64,000 bases of DNA from Odontocerum albicorne (GCA_949825065.1 OX463859.1:13096452-13160451), one strand, 5' to 3'. Positions 33,850-45,870 are shown, counted from the first letter of the stretch. Notes: a model not told the origin generated them from the sequence alone. Made by a program: numbers and translations.

Positions 33850-34590
33850 ATATAGGTTCATCCATAGCAACATGGTATGGAAATATTTAAATGCATTCCA
33901 AAATCACACATACCATATATCTCAAGATAAATACAGGTTCATCCATAGCAACATGGTATGGAAATATTCAAATGCATGCCATATATCTCAAGATAAATAT
34001 AGGTTCATCCATAGCAACATGGTATGGAAATATTTAAATACATTCCAAAATCACACAAATGTACCATATATCTCAAGATAAATATAGGTTCATCCATAGC
34101 AACATGGTATGGAAATATTTAAATGCATTCCAAAATCACACATACCATATATCTCAAGATAAATATAGGTTCATCCATAGCAACATGGTATGGAAATATT
34201 TAAATACATTCCAAAATCACACAAATGTACCATATATCTCAAGATAAATATAGGTTCATCCATAGCAACATGGTATGGAAATATTTAAATGCATTCCAAA
34301 ATCACACATACCATATATCTCAAGATAAATATAGGTTCATCCATAGCAACATGGTATGGAAATATTTAAATACATTCCAAAATCACACAAATGTACCATA
34401 TATCTCAAGATAAATATAGGTTCATCCATAGCAACATGGTATGGAAATATTTAAATACATTCCAAAATCACACAAATGTACCATATATCTCAAGATAAAT
34501 CTAGGTTCATCCATAGCAACATGGTATGGAAATATTTAAATACATTCCAAAATCACACAAATGTACCATATATCTCAAGATAAATAGCAG
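33850..34590. repeat. Tandem array, alternating 81/85-bp units
   Basis: About nine copies of 'aggttcatccatagcaacat', 'ggtatggaaatatttaaatg', 'ccatatatctcaagataaat'. Two unit types differ by a 4-bp indel (cacacataccat versus cacacaaatgtaccat) and alternate, giving a 166-bp higher-order period (for example 34059 and 34225). One unit has an internal deletion near 33970. The array starts 57 bp after exon 2's donor. Confidence 0.92.
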
Positions 34591-35015
34591 AAAATATAAT
34601 ACATTGAAAAGAGAAGTTATCAAAATGTTTGGGCTTATCACATAACATCCCTCGGCCGAGATACACTTACTAATATAAGACGAGCCCAGTCGCGAGGACA
34701 CCAGATGTTTTTAAGCCTTGTACGAGTACATGTAGATTAAGAAGAAAAAAAACAGAAAATTAATAAATGGCAGAAAAAAGTAAACTCATATATATTACCT
34801 CAGATTAACTCAAATAAATAAATATAGATTCTTTGATATATATAGATATAAATATATTCCGAAATTGCACATATATCTCAAAATATACTGCAAAAAATAC
34901 ATTTAAGAAAGAAGCTATTAAAAGGTCCGGGCTAATCCCATAACATCTCCCCGGCCGAGCTACACCCACTAATGTAGAGCGAGCCCAGTTTCGAGGACAC
35001 CAGGTGTAACTAGCT
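34560..35015. repeat. Two diverged copies of a dispersed repeat
   Basis: 34560-34715 and 34850-35010 share 'ccatatatctcaagataaat' type starts, then 'cataacatccctcggccgag' versus 'cataacatctccccggccga', then 'gacgagcccagtcgcgagga' versus 'gcgagcccagtttcgaggac'. The array at 33850 looks like an expansion of the left part of this repeat. Confidence 0.75.
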
Positions 35016-35387
35016 AAAAAAAACTATTCAAGGACCTGTAAATACAATAACTATTATAAATACTTGTTAATTGTTATATTCACACCAAGTTTTTCCAAAG
35101 GTTGTCATGCAGACTTATTTTTTATAACAAAATACATAGACATTCATACCCGCACACCTGCAAAATGTATGCACATATTAGTATACATCAATTGGTTACA
35201 TATTGAGAAAAAAATAATGTATACACTGAAAGAAAAAAAAAAGCAAACATAAATGCTTAGTCTTTACTCAATAGTTATAAAAAATAAAAAAGGGCGAAGA
35301 CAAATATAAATAATTGAAGAAGTGACGTACAAAGAGTCGTTGATATTCAATCAAATTTGTCAAATACATTTATTTTTTTGTTTATCT

Positions 35388-35800
35388 ATTTAACACTTCA
35401 TTGTAAAAACAATCCAGCGGGGTTATTGCTAGGTGGTTCTATTCTAAAAAACCAGACAAAAGTAAGTAAAAAAAGTTACATCATCGCAAAAAATAATTCA
35501 ATTCATCTTTACAAAATTTATGAAGAATATATACAGTAAAAGTAAAAGTGAGATAGCATCAATCAAAGAAAAACGAAGGGATGGTGGAGAGGAAATAAAA
35601 ATCAGGAATGAAACACGTTATATTACTGACTTGAGTTATTTTCAGTCACTTCTTAAAACATGCCAAAAGACGGAGCGAGTCCAACAATGGTATGTAACTA
35701 GTTCCAGAGTCTCACTGCATGTACAGTAAAAGATGACGTAAAAAAAAGAAGAATTGTGAACTGGGAAGGCCAATAAACAATCTAAAAATCATGTGTAAAG
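35388..35800 (-). mobile_element. LINE-A 3' end
   Basis: Tail 'ttaacacttcattgtaaaaa', UTR 'tttatgaagaatatatacag', 'aaaagtgagatagcatcaat', and a decayed RT end through 35800. Unlike three sister copies, it has no TACTCGTA in the UTR. Confidence 0.7.
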
Positions 35801-36727
35801 AGAAATACAAATGTTCTACGCTCGTGGCATTTTTCATCTGGTAGCTCTGTCCTTGTCGTTGAGCCTCGTAGTAGAGGATCTCCTCGCCTCTCTCGAGTTG
35901 CGAATCCACGTCGACCATGTGATATTCTGTGAGAAAACAACCCGATCCTCTAGATGCGCGCTCCGATCCGAAGATATCACCGACATGTTTCCCTGCTGAG
36001 TCGCCTGGTATCTCTAATATGTTCTGACAAGTTATATTTCTAATATATTCGTGTTAGCTTTTTTAAAGGTCTATAATATGCCGTATATTATAATAAATAA
36101 ATCTAACACTGGAATCAATCGGGTCGATTATGATGAAATTAATATAATATAAGAAATAACCTTAAAATATTTTTTCACTTTGTGCTAACATGCAAATTTT
36201 CACATCGCCTGAGTTTTCTCTCTTAATGTATCTGAGAAAAAAAACTCATTCTTGCATTTCTTGAGTCACACGTTTAATACTACCTGTTGACGTTTTGCAA
36301 TAAACGATTCGATATAACAACTAACACGGATCAAATCAATGTGATCAATTCGAAGAAAATTACACCACAGCCTTCGGATATCGTGTCGTGTTGCATGATT
36401 AAATCAAGTTGTTAACTGTATTGTACTGAAACTGTACTGGAAATATTTGATTTACATCGAACACCGGTTTAGAGCATTTTGAAATGTGTAAAAAATATAC
36501 GATTGTTTTAAAATAGCCCAGTTATCGTTAAACAATATGATTTAAGATATGCTTAATTATATTAAATCAGCCAACGGCATGAATGATATGGTCTAATTAT
36601 CTTTTTCAATTGGTATTATTAGCTTTTTTTTCTTTTTCAAGTAGGTCTACTATGTTACATCTTTAAGCGTAATGCAATTATGCATATAGCCGTGATATTT
36701 GAATATACGAGTACTATAATATGTGCT

Positions 36728-36893
36728 GACCTCTGTGGTCAAGTTGTAAATATGTCTGTTTTCTGACTCAGAGGTTTCGGGCTCGATTCCCGCTTTAAAA
36801 AAAAGGGTTTTCAGTCTCGTTTCCACTTAAAGCCTCATAAACATCTTTTTGGTTGGTTGAAAGATATTAGCATATAGCAATTATCACATAGGG
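36728..36893 (+). mobile_element. SINE copy, tail facing the next one
   Basis: Head 'gacctctgtggtcaagttgt', B box 'gggctcgattcccgc', poly-A-like link, and tail 'ttggttggttgaaagatatt'. It ends only a few bases from the inverted SINE at 36897. Confidence 0.8.
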
Positions 36894-36896
36894 TTT

Positions 36897-37084
36897 TTTT
36901 TTAACCTGGCGAGTTTATTGCCATGTGGCAATCTCTTCCAACCAACCAGAAAGATGTTTTATAGGCCCTAAGTGAAAACCAGTCTGGAATCCTATTTTAA
37001 AAAAATCTGGGTTCCAGCGGGGATCGAACCCGCAACCTCCGGATCGGTAGACAAGTGTCTTACCACCAGGCCACGGAGGTCGTC
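36897..37084 (-). mobile_element. SINE copy (well preserved)
   Basis: Minus-strand head 'gacgacctccgtggcctggt' from 37084, B box 'gggttcgatcccc' at 37019-37031, 'ctggaacccagattttttta' link, and tail 'attgccacatggcaataaac' at 36914-36933. It is close to the copies at 43904 and 49324. Confidence 0.9.
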
Positions 37085-37283
37085 AATGGGTTATACTGGA
37101 TACAAATAAATTACTATGCATGATTCGCTCGGGCGCTGCTATAGCTGTCAGACGTAATTTGTTTAGGATAAGTGGGTTTGAGTCCAAAATAAAAGTGCCC
37201 TTGAGGAGAGACTGCTTGGTTTTACCGTTTTTATAATGCGTTAAGATTGTTTTTCCCCTTTTGGAACTAACAATGTAATTTTT

Positions 37284-37427
37284 CAGCCAGCAATCAGCTC
37301 GAATCTGCGTAAATATTTTCAGCCAACAATCAGCTCGAATCTGCGTAACTATTTTCAGCCAGCAATCAGCTCGAATCTGTCTAACTATTTTCAGCCAGCA
37401 ATCAGCTCGAATCTGCGTAACTATTTT
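37284..37427. repeat. Tandem repeat, 4 x 36 bp
   Basis: Units start at 37284, 37320, 37356 and 37392 (core 'cagctcgaatctgcgtaac'). Few substitutions separate the copies. Confidence 0.95.
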
Positions 37428-37599
37428 CTGGTTGATTGGAAAATATTGATGTATTCATTCATAAATTCAAAAAATTATTAAAAGATTCGCCATTTGTATA
37501 CTTGACAGTAAAATGACATAAATATAAGTGTGTAACGTTACGAAACAGTCAACGGGGTTCTAAAACACATGTATTTTGATACTGTCCCGCAAAATTAAA

Positions 37600-38125
37600 A
37601 TCTGTTAAGATAATAGTCTACAACAGTATTTTGGTTCCAAATTTGGTATATGGGAGTGAAACATGGACATGAAAAAAGACTGAGAGGACCTGACTAAATG
37701 TTGTAGAGATGTGTGCGTTGAGAAAACTACATGGAGTGACAATGTATGACATAATACGAAATAAAGTTATAAGGAATGAATGTGAACTTAAGACTGATGT
37801 GTTAAGTAAGATGAATAAGAGTTGAACAAGATGTTGAGATGATTTGGGCGTGTAAAGCAAATGAATGACGAAAGATAAACAAAACATATATACCGTCCAA
37901 ATGTGAGTAGAAGGCGTATGAGAAGAAGACCAAGGAAAGTATGGCTGGATTAAGTGAATGATATTCTGTAAGAAAGGAAAATAGAAAGTCAGAGAATTCG
38001 TAGAGGTTGTATGAGAAGGTGTATGAATGTAGAAGAGGCTGAGAATGTGTCGAATTTGGAAAGTATGGCGCTCTGTCCTCTCTGCCTGCCCCGATAGGAA
38101 AATGGTGTGATAGTATGTATGTATT
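37600..38125 (+). mobile_element. RTE-like LINE fragment with 3' end
   Basis: Runs from 'gatataatagtctacaac'-like sequence through 'tatgggagtgaaacatggac', 'gtatggctggattaagtgaa' and 'tgtatgagaaggtgtatgaa' to the family's 3' signature, 'gccccgataggaaaatggtg' and (tatg)n at about 38120. Stops throughout. Confidence 0.75.
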
Positions 38126-38225
38126 AATATTATAAATTTTTAAAAAATAACCAAGAGAATATGAAAATTTTAATTTTTCATGGTGAAAACAAATAACATA
38201 GCGTCTACATTATTGTCCAATTTTA

Positions 38226-38517
38226 AAGGGTCTTTCAAATTGAGCGGTTTTTTTTAATTCTTGGATAAAACACAGATGGCGTCGCGAACTTGCCTGGGTC
38301 TTGTGATTTATACCAAAATGTCATAGAAAATTTTGACAAAATAGTGGAAATCTGTGGAGTTGCTAGAGGTGGATATTGTTTTTTGTTTAAATGTAATTCA
38401 TTGTACTTCATTGACTTAGAATGAAAAGTTTTTTAAAATCAAAGCAAATTGTGTATTTTATTCAAGAATTAAAAACAAAAAAAATAATAAAACCACTCAA
38501 TTTGAAAGACCCTTTTT
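38226..38517. mobile_element. TA-flanked MITE, about 290 bp
   Basis: Inverted ends 'aagggtctttcaaattgagc' (left) and 'aagggtctttcaaattgagt' (right, reverse complement), with AT-rich continuation 'aattcttg'. TA on both sides (38224-38225, 38518-38519), with a two-A difference at one end. Consistent with a mariner-type nonautonomous element. Confidence 0.8.
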
Positions 38518-38939
38518 TATACTATACATAATTCCATATTTTTCCTTAACATTCCTTTTGTGTCAGGGTTCCAACACCTTGACCAACTATTTCCAATGCA
38601 GTGGTTCAATAGCTCAGTTCGACCCCACCACCTCCCACGTTGTTATGGGGGCCAAATGAATTCCCCAACCTGCAAAGACGACAGATCGAAAATTATACTT
38701 TTTATACAGCAACATCTATAGGAACTTCCTCTTCGTCGGCAACACGCTGAAGTATGTATGAAAAAGATAACAATGACGACGGACTTAGGATCGACGTCAC
38801 GTTAGAATATGAGTTACTTGCAACGCAGTAAATGCACATGGTAGTCTTAACTTTACAATTTTTATTTGAAATAATTCTTATAATAAACATATAACAACAT
38901 TTTTTTGAATAAATGATTTATTTGGACTTTGTAAATATT

Positions 38940-39330
38940 TGTTAAATATAATTTCAACCAAATGCGGGGGGCGTTGTCTTGTTTACCACATAAATACAAA
39001 ACCTTTCAAAAACAGTTTTCTTCACATTTCAGGCGATATTTCGATTATTGCTGCTCGAATATTGTCATTTAGTTGTTCAGTCGAAGTTGGCTTATTGGCA
39101 TATACTTGCACATGTCTTTTAAGATTTAGACTTTTAAAAATACAGAAAAAAAACTGGAGCCAATTAATCTGGAGATCTTTGCGGTCAGACAATGTCACGG
39201 TTTCTGGAGATTAATCGTTCTGTAAACATTCTCTTCAAAACTTTGATTGTAACTCGTACTGTGTGACATGTAGCGACATCTTGCTGAAACCACACTTTTC
39301 CAAAGAGAGTTAATCAAATCGTCGTGGCGC
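38940..39330 (-). pseudogene. Tc1/mariner transposase relic
   Basis: The minus strand begins 'VWFQQDVATCHTVRVTIKVL', the 'WFQQDGAxxHT' block with the second catalytic aspartate. It then continues in broken frames with 'RLISRNRDI', 'PQRSPD' and 'HVQVYANKPTSTEQLNDNIR' followed by 'IEISPEMCEENC'. Order and motifs fit a Tc1/mariner-type DDE transposase of a different lineage from the 24939 mariner. Several frameshifts, no visible ends. Confidence 0.75.
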
Positions 39331-40158
39331 GTTTTTTTCAGGTCTTCATAAACATTACATACATTCTACAATACACTAGTTGTATAAAGTATTTTTGGTA
39401 ATATTTCATCATTTATTCTTTCTGTGGCCGAAATACGAGTATCTCCTCGATCCTGTCTTGATCTTCTTTCAATCCCTGAATCTTCTTTCAATCCGAAATC
39501 TTTCCTAATATCCTCAAACCTTAATAACTAAATATGACATTTTTCATCAGGTGTCAACATTACGGTAATAGACGTGAAATTATTTTTTTCAATGAACTAA
39601 ATTCTGTAAGGCATGACGTGACATCTCGGTTCTATACAATGGCACCAACGTACTTTTCGCAATACCAAATTGATGTTTGTTTAGTTCAAAGTGGCTGAAG
39701 AATTGCGCGTGTCTCTAATTTGAAAGTTGTATTGTGAAGACATAATTATACGTATGTCATTTGAACAATTGTGTATAGCGATATGAACTAGTTAGCACGT
39801 TTTGTTTGTTCCAATTTCTCCATTTTGTTCCATCTATCAGTGAGGAAATAAGATTTTATGCTTCAAGCCTAGTCTTCTTTTGCTATCGTTCAAGTAGTCG
39901 AAATTTCTTCAGTACTTGTGATTAAATTTACCCTGTAAATTTTACTAATGCAATGAACTGTCGCGTCTCTAGTTTCAAGCTCTTTTTTCAAGCTTATCGT
40001 TCTTGTTGTGAATCTATTACCAGTGGAATATACAAAGTAAACATTTGTTAATGTCTTTTTTGGTGGCAGCAGTCTATTGCTTAGCATTCATGCTTTGCGA
40101 GCGGGCGTCCGATTTATGACGGATTCATTTTCGGGAGGATTTTGCTTATATGCTAGAT

Positions 40159-40892
40159 CAGTGCTCCGCAACCGGTGTGCCGTGGCACACTGGTGTACCG
40201 TGAGCCGGATACAGGTGTGCCGCGGTGAAATTCAATGTATTTGACATTTTACAATTGTTCATTATGTATTTAATACACAATGACAAATAATTTTTCATAA
40301 TAGTGTCTATTTTTAAAATGTAGTATAGAATAATTATTATAACTAAATAATTTTTCAATGGTCCCCCAGCGCCTGGTGCCAACTGTTGAAAACTGCTTAG
40401 TGTGCTTTGTACACACCATGGCCGCACCAAATTAGTCATGGACAAAGAAAAGTTACCGTTATTAAAAAAGAATATCCTCGCATTTCCGACAAAGCAATCT
40501 TAACACTACTCCCATTTTCGACGACACATTTATGTGAGCAAAGTTTTTCAGCTCTTGTATTAATTAAAAATGATAAGCGGTCATGCTTAAAAGGTTTTGA
40601 CCAAGACTTCGGGTTGCGCTGTCAAAAATCGAGCCGAATGTAAAACTTTTGTGTTCATTGAAACAAGCGCAGGTATCACATTAATTAATTATTATTTTAT
40701 AATAATTATTAAGATTGCGTAAAAATAAATATGGTATAGTTTTATGTATGCATACTTTTCAAATAAAAAACAAAAATTTATTGTGAAATTTGTGTATCAA
40801 TTTCATACCTATATATTTTAGCTTTTGGTGTGCCGCGGAATTCTAGGACGAATTTTGGTGTGTCGTAGGTGAGAAAAGGTTGCGGAGCACTG
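40159..40892 (+). mobile_element. hAT element, 734 bp, perfect 8-bp target duplication
   Basis: Ends CAGTGCTCCGCAACC and GGTTGCGGAGCACTG are perfect inverted repeats. Both flanks read tgctagat (40151-40158, 40893-40900). Subterminal 'ggtgtgccgtgg' and 'ggtgtgccgcgg' repeats occur near both ends. Much shorter than an autonomous hAT. Confidence 0.95.
40425..40643 (+). pseudogene. hAT transposase C-terminal (dimerisation) fragment
   Basis: The open frame contains 'KKEYPRISDKAILTLLPFST', then 'THLCEQSFSALVLIKNDKRS'. 'YPxxSxxAxxxLLPFxTTxLCExxFSAL' is the conserved hATC dimerisation motif, similar to ZBED5/Charlie-like transposases. The catalytic core and BED finger are absent. It ends with a TAA at 40641-40643, inside the hAT. 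Confidence 0.85.
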
Positions 40893-41174
40893 TGCTAGAT
40901 AACTAGATGGGACTCTTATTAGCTGCATTGGCGTCACTCAACCTCCCTTATTTTCTATTGAGCTTGTTAGAAAGCGCTCTTGCGATAATCGTAATGATAG
41001 GGAATCAGCGCTATACCAAATTAAAAACATTGTTATTTAGATCAATCGGGAATGTATTGAATGTAAAACAGCTTAAATTAATGTATTACTGATAACTTCA
41101 GTCTATTTTGTGTTATGTAACATAGTTAGTAGCGGGAGTGGTGCGTATCGATCTACTATATATACTTTGTACAG

Positions 41175-41286
41175 ATGATTGATTATAATTATGTTGACTC
41201 AAAGATGATTGATTATAATTATGTTGACTCAAAGATGATTGATTATAATTATATTGACTCAAAGATGATTGATTATAATTATGTTG
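41175..41286. repeat. Tandem repeat, about 4 x 30 bp
   Basis: Units start at 41175, 41205, 41235 and 41265 (core 'atgattgattataattatgt'). The last unit is partial. Confidence 0.95.
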
Positions 41287-41409
41287 AAAAAATCGGTTCG
41301 TTACTCTACAGATACTTTCAAATGAGTTTGAGATACTCGATTTCCGTAAGATATTGATTAAATCACTATTTTTATATTATGCTAATTATTTTCCGATAAA
41401 CTATGGAAA

Positions 41410-42560
41410 CTGACTGAAAGGAGCCAAATAAAGGCTACATGATGTGACAATGTATGACAGAATACGGAAAGAAGTGATTAGGGGGTGAATGTGAACTTAA
41501 GGCGGATATGTTGAGTAATATGAACAAGAACACGCTGAGACGGTTTGGACATGTGTAACGAATGAATGCAGAAAAACAAATATATAATGCAAATGTGAGT
41601 AGAAGGCGTGTAAGAGGCAGACCTATGAAATTATGGTTGGATCAAGCTAATAATCTTTTGAACTACCTAGAAAGTCAGATAAATCATAGGTGTATGAGAA
41701 TATGTATGGATGGGGTGAAGGCTAATGATGCATGTTAGAATAGGAAAGTAAAAATATTATTCCCTTAATTACCCCACACTTTCCTTGATTTTCTTCTACC
41801 ACGCCTTCCTTTCACATTTACACTAAGAGTATATATTTGTCTTTTTTCATTCATTCGTTCTACATGCCCAAACCATCTCAGAGTAATCTTATCCCCAATC
41901 ACTTCATTACATTGTTACATACATTGTTACTCCATGTTTTCTTGTCAGTTCACGCATTTCTACAGCATTTATTAGGCTATTTTGATTATTTTTCCACGTC
42001 CACATTTTACTCTCATACATCAAGTTGGTACTAAAACACTATTGAGGACAGTCATAATAGCAGATTTGGAAGACACCATTGACGTTTTTCTTATCGCTAC
42101 TCGTAATTTTTTATTTCACACTTTTCTATCGCCATTAATTTTAATTTTGCTGCATTCATTCTCAGATCTTTCTCTTCCTGTCTCTCATACAATTTACTTT
42201 TCAAACACCTCTTCATCTTCAGTCTCTGCTAACACAATGTTACCTGCATACAATAACCCACATACGTTCCTATTCGACGTATGACACCAATTTACCTCTG
42301 TTGTTCCTTCACATTTAAATCTATATAAATATTGAACAACCAGGGTGACATAACGCATCCTTACTTTACCTCTTTCAAAATGTTAAAACATTCAGTCAAG
42401 GTACCATTCACTCTAATACATGCTCCACTTTCAACGTATAATGACGCAATACCACGTATACGTTTACAATTAACACCATATTTATTCAATATTTTCCCAT
42501 AGTTTGCAGTTTATCATGCGGTCAAATGCTTTTTCCAAGTTAACAAACACACAATTTATA
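41410..42560. mobile_element. RTE-like LINE fragments in opposite orientations
   Basis: 41410-41740 is + strand (ORF2 C-terminal part through 'atggatggggtgaaggc'). 41755-42560 is minus strand, extending further into the RT: near 42510 'gcggtcaaatgctttttcca' is the reverse complement of the 'EKAFDR' block. The two meet head-on near 41750. Confidence 0.75.
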
Positions 42561-43219
42561 TATGTTTATGTTTTACCATACATTTTTCCACAAGCATAAG
42601 CAAAAAATTTGCAATACACTAAAATATACTGTAAACCTGTATGTTATACACTAAAATATGCTGTGCCATCTTTGTATGATACAATGTAATATTTGAGTGA
42701 TCTCTGACACGTCATTCTCGTTGCAAAATCCATTGCAGAACAGCAGATATTATCGTCAAGGAAATAACATGTTCTTTGAACTGTGACCCTTAGGTGTTTT
42801 GTTACCAGAGACATTAGTGCTGAGGAGTGTGCATGAATTATGGATGCTGAAAGACCTACAGATCACGGCAATGAATTAACGTCATCAGCACAATGACATA
42901 TTTTTTTTGTTGCAGAGTAACAATGTCGGTTTTATCCGGTTGACAATAATTGGCGACAATCTATAATGAGATTTATTATGAACTATAGTTACCTCCAATT
43001 AGCATGATTATTTTAAGTGGATGATCCATGGACAGTGGTTCAAAATGAACTATTTGATTTTTGAACAATAATGAGGGTCAAACTAACCTCTGTATTTTTA
43101 ACTTGACTTATGCGTTCTATTTATTTTTCTTGTTGATTAATTTGTGATATTGTAGGTACACTGATTATTATGCGTTCACTTGAGTTTAAAACACGAACGA
43201 CATACTATCACGCCGTTTC

Positions 43220-43870
43220 ACTTTCGAGGTTGGAAGAGAAGTCTTTAAGAGAAACTTCTCCATCCAACACCTTTTCATACAACTCACCTTACTCTACTTC
43301 ATCTTACTCAACACAACAACCTTAAGTTAACATTCATCTCTGATTACTTAATTTAGTGTTCTTTCATACATTCTCATCTCGCGTATTCTTCTAATTACAC
43401 GCATTTATATATCACTTGAGTTTTAACACTTTTTTATGCGTCTCTTACACTCGAGATGTTGTTTCTTTTCAAATATTTATACTATCTAGTTTTTTTTCAG
43501 TCAGAAGTGATTAGGGATGAATGTGAACTTAAAGCTGGTGTGTTTGTTGAATAAGATGAAGAAGAGTACTTTGAAGTAGTTTAGCATGTAGAACGAATAA
43601 ATGAAAAAAGATTAACAAAACAGATGTATAATATAATGCAAATATGAGTGAAACCGTAGTAGAGAAAGATGAAGAAAAGCATGGTTGAATCAAATGAATA
43701 ATATTTTAAAAGAAGAAAATGCAAAAAGTTATAGAAACAGTAGTATTTGTATGAGTAAATATGGATATAGAAGAGGTGAAGGATGTGTCGAGATAGGAAG
43801 GTTAGGTTAGGCTAGAGCTCTATCCTCTCTGCCTTTCCCAACAGGAAAATGTCGCGATGGTATGTAATTT
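43220..43870. mobile_element. RTE-like LINE fragments, minus then plus
   Basis: 43220-43430 is the minus-strand C-terminal region. 43495-43870 is + strand, through 'agatgaagaaaagcatggtt' to the 3' signature 'cctttcccaacaggaaaatg'. Heavily mutated. Confidence 0.65.
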
Positions 43871-43903
43871 GTTTTTTGCCAAGGGTGGGAATAAATTATT
43901 TTT

Positions 43904-44087
43904 TTAACCTGTCGTGTTTATTGCCATATGGCAATCTCTTCCAACCAACCAGAAAGCTGTTTTTATAAGCCCTAAGCGTTAACCAGACTGGAATCCTATT
44001 TGAAAAAATCTGGGTTCCAGCGGGGATCGAACCCGCAACCTCCGAATCGGCAGACAAGTGTCTTACCACCAGGCCACGGAGGTCGTC
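43904..44087 (-). mobile_element. SINE copy (well preserved)
   Basis: Head from 44087 'gacgacctccgtggcctggt', B box 'gggttcgatcccc', and tail 'attgccatatggcaataaac' near 43917-43936. Nearly identical to 36897-37084. Confidence 0.9.
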
Positions 44088-44152
44088 GCCTGATTCGTCG
44101 TAAATTACATGGTTAAGCTATGAAAAATATACGTAGGTTGTATTATATAGTG

Positions 44153-44327
44153 TTACATTTTATTTGTGTACAGTATAATACTGTATTAGTACCACGTGGC
44201 AATCTCTTTAATATTAAACAAGTCTTAAGTGAAAATCAGACTGGAACCCTCTTTTTTAAGTATTGATACCAACTGGAATTCAATCTGGCTGGAAGACAGG
44301 AGTCTTATCAACTAAACCACGGAGAAC
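44153..44327 (-). mobile_element. SINE copy (decayed)
   Basis: Minus-strand head 'ctccgtggtttagttgata', weak B box, and 'gggttccagtctgattttca' body. The tail 'gattgccacgtggtactaat' still holds the hairpin. Confidence 0.7.
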
Positions 44328-44619
44328 TTTTATATACAGAACGGATCTGACCCTTGAAATATATTTGAAACCCTTGAAATGTATTTGAAAACAATTGAAC
44401 GAATCTTACCCTTGAAATATATAAGAACTAATTGTTCTAAATAGAACAAATAAATAACACTATTCAATACATCTTTACATTTAAAAACGGGACATTGATT
44501 ATTCCGTTTTACTTGAAGTATTTTGCCCTAATTTCCTACTCAAATCTAATATTGTTGATTTAATGTAATTAGGTATATTTGGTTATTTATTATTACTGTG
44601 CGTATTGAACTATACATTG

Positions 44620-45870
44620 GTATTTTATGCATCATATCTGATGGATATCTCCGTGGTTGCAGTCCTAAGACTGGTTTGCAGCAATTTCAACTCTTCTCCT
44701 CCATTCCCCCCTGTCCTGTGCGGCTCTTTTTAAATCTGTATATGTTGAGCAGCGCACGTCCACCAACAGGTCCTCCAGGTACTCTCGGCGTGGGCATCCC
44801 CTAGAGTTTGTCCCCTCGGTCATACCCTCCATTATGGCATGCAAGAGGCCCTCTTGTCGTATTATATGACCGATCCATCTTGCACGCCTTTCGGACAGGA
44901 TCCTGAGCAGGTGCCTTCCTCCTTCGATTCGTTGGAGAACCTCTTCATTTGTGATGCGGTCTCTCCAGGAAATTCCTAATAGTCTTCTATAGGACCACAT
45001 CTCAAAAGCCTCTAGTCTTCGTCTATCTCTTTCGGATAGGCACCATGTCTCGCAGCCGTACATCAAGATACTCCATACATAGGTCTTGATGAGGAGTATT
45101 CTCAGTTTTAGGTCTATATTATTTGATTCTATTATTTTCGACCTTTTATTAAATGCAAGTCTAGCCTGATGTATACGGCTGTCGACCTCGCTCTTGGACC
45201 GACCGTCCCATGTTATTTTGCTCCCGAGGTAGACAAACTCCTTGGTGTTCTTTAGTGGTTTACCCGACATCACTATTCTCATTTGGTGTTGCGCTCGGCC
45301 TACAGTCAGCAGCTTTGTTTTGTCTTTATTTATCTTCATACTGTAGTTATTTTGAAGAATGCTTTCCATAGTTGTTAAGGCCTCTTGTAGTTCCTCTTCA
45401 CTTTCAGCAACCATAGCAATATCGTCAACGAACCTTATCATATCCACCTTTTGCCCGTGTATCTTTACACCTTCTCTGTGACTCATTCTCTCTCTCTCAA
45501 GTCGTCAATCGCGCTCTATATATAGGCGTTAAAAAGAACAGGTGACAGAGAGCATCCCTGCCTTACCCCTTGTCTTATATTGGCTTCCTTTGTGTCCTCG
45601 TCACATCTGATTATAGCGGCCTCATTCTTGTATAGCGCCTGGATTATACGTCTATCTCTGTATTTGATATCAATTCTCTTCAAAATCTCGAAGAGTCTTT
45701 TCCATTCTACTTTGTCAAAAGCTTTCTCCAGGTCTATGAATGCGATGTATGTGTTTTGATGGATATAAGTATCCTGAATTATTCGTTTTTTTATGGAAGA
45801 TATTTCTACGATATTTTTTGTATTATAATTGTTAATAAAGGGCATGTGATATATAAAGGGCATTTAAGTG
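44620..45870 (-). pseudogene. RTE-like LINE reverse transcriptase (ORF2 part)
   Basis: Two minus-strand frames. 45863-45516 reads 'NTYIAFIDLEKAFDKVEWKR', then 'NIRQGVRQGCSLSPVLFNAY', RT motifs with the first catalytic aspartate in FIDLEKAFD and the RQGCxLSP block. A stop codon interrupts near 45515. 45486-44665 continues with 'VDMIRFVDDIAMVAESEEEL' (the FVDD box, catalytic Asp pair), 'FVYLGSKITWDG', 'YGCETWCLSERDRRRLEAFE', and ends 'EWRRRVEIAANQS' with stop. The 5' part (endonuclease and RT start) is missing. It is the longest retroelement ORF in the window. It differs from the short RTE-like fragments (CETWCLSERD versus SETWTWKK), so it is a separate but related family. Confidence 0.88.

Noticed and set aside
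33677..34081. 134-codon open frame covering exon 2 and the array behind it
   Set aside because: It reads exon 2 in the wrong frame and runs through the GTAAGT donor. The phase-0 reading gives clear ABC-domain sequence that continues into exon 3.
34059..34413. Repeated 62-codon frames in the 81/85-bp array
   Set aside because: They are products of the tandem repeat periodicity (166 bp) with no domain and no splice context.
44598..44804. 68-codon + strand frame with a signal-like start
   Set aside because: It lies antisense to the end of the LINE reverse transcriptase at 44665-45486.
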